A stretch of 64,000 bases of DNA from Paulinella micropora (lineage: Eukaryota > Cercozoa > Imbricatea > Euglyphida), in assembly GCA_009731375.1 (NCBI GenBank), contig BJOX01000203.1, positions 94,008 through 158,007 of the forward strand. The letters run 5' to 3'. A model generated the notes under the pieces. That model did no database searches. It was given only the letters and a program-made list of their open reading frames with translations, and was not told where the DNA came from. Shown piece after piece: positions 63,688 through 64,000 of the stretch; position 1 is the first letter of the stretch, and each line of letters begins with the position of its first letter. The translations under genes were made by a program, and so were the position numbers.

Positions 63688-63848
63688 GTATATCTATGTA
63701 TGCGCGTGACAATCTAAGGACGAGTGAAAAAATTTCGGCCAGGAAATATTTCGGCCAGTCATTTTTTCACCGCAGAATACGTTGTTTTTGCACAAAACTT
63801 TGGGTGGCCGGAATTCTTCCCTTGACTTTTAACCGCAAGATACGTTTT

Positions 63849-63879
<31 letters not shown>

Positions 63880-64000
63880 GGTTGTTGTTGTTGTTGTGCC
63901 AAAATTTGAGGTGGCCGAAATTCTTCACGTTGCCTTATCTAGGCAGTCTTCCTCACAGTCTTGCACTCGCTCTCCCTGCTACTTGACAAGAAATATGTTA
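63688..64000. other. Intron after exon P: imperfect tandem unit, (GTT)n, exon P edge copy
   Basis: Two related units start at about 63770 (CCGCAGAATACGTT) and 63833 (CCGCAAGATACGTT); both later read GGTGGCCG(G/A)AATTCTTC. The second holds a (GTT)n run (63850-63897) where the first has only GTTGTTTTT. 63961-63996 copies LHSLSLLLDKKY of exon P and has AAATAT|GTTA at the window end. Confidence 0.8.

Overview
The window is eukaryotic nuclear DNA made almost entirely of microsatellite arrays. One plus-strand gene is threaded through them as short exons. Conceptual splicing gives a DOCK-family (dedicator of cytokinesis, CDM type A/B) Rac-GEF: the N-terminal region, the complete DHR-1 (C2-like, phosphoinositide-binding) domain and the start of the following helical region. 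The SH3 side lies upstream of the window and the catalytic DHR-2 downstream. Seventeen well-supported exons plus one doubtful one were placed between 450 and 63687. Every consecutive junction keeps the reading frame, and the translated pieces follow the DOCK family order. Family identification is from recalled family sequences; no search was run.

Layout. 1-18789: sixteen exons plus the doubtful one, separated by introns of (TATC/GATA)n, (ATGT)n, (ACATAT)n, (GAAA)n, (CTT)n, (CT)n, (AT)n, (GATT)n, (ATT)n and (ACT)n. 12.8-16.2 kb also holds tRNA-derived SINE copies and a second ~0.4 kb dispersed repeat, with two assembly gaps. 12.0-12.4 and 17.97-18.10 kb hold inverted-repeat (foldback) elements. 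18790-62629: one ~43.8 kb intron, nearly all (ACTT)n with TTTACTTAC, CTTG and other variants arranged in kilobase-scale higher-order repeats, one inverted block (28.45-29.09 kb), one unique island (20.63-20.82 kb), a short interstitial TTAGGG tract (61.86 kb) and four gaps. 62630-64000: three more exons and their introns.

The most unusual feature is that the edges of most exons have been copied many times into the adjoining microsatellites. Copies of an exon's 5' edge (3' splice site plus about 25-48 exon bases) lie only upstream of it. Copies of its 3' edge (exon bases plus 5' splice site) lie only downstream. I count about 37 such copies for at least eleven exons; they are diverged from each other and mostly keep their splice dinucleotide. 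One 435-bp intron (62721-63155) is flanked by a direct duplication of exon sequence, which looks like intron birth by tandem duplication.

Organism. DOCK-A/B architecture, small exons with long introns, a tRNA-SINE with an (ATT)n tail and a TTAGGG-type tract point to a holozoan. The moderate similarity to animal DOCK proteins suggests a divergent lineage (for example a unicellular relative of animals such as an ichthyosporean, or a fast-evolving invertebrate). That placement is inference. No bacterial or viral genes, rRNA, intact tRNA gene or CRISPR array was found.
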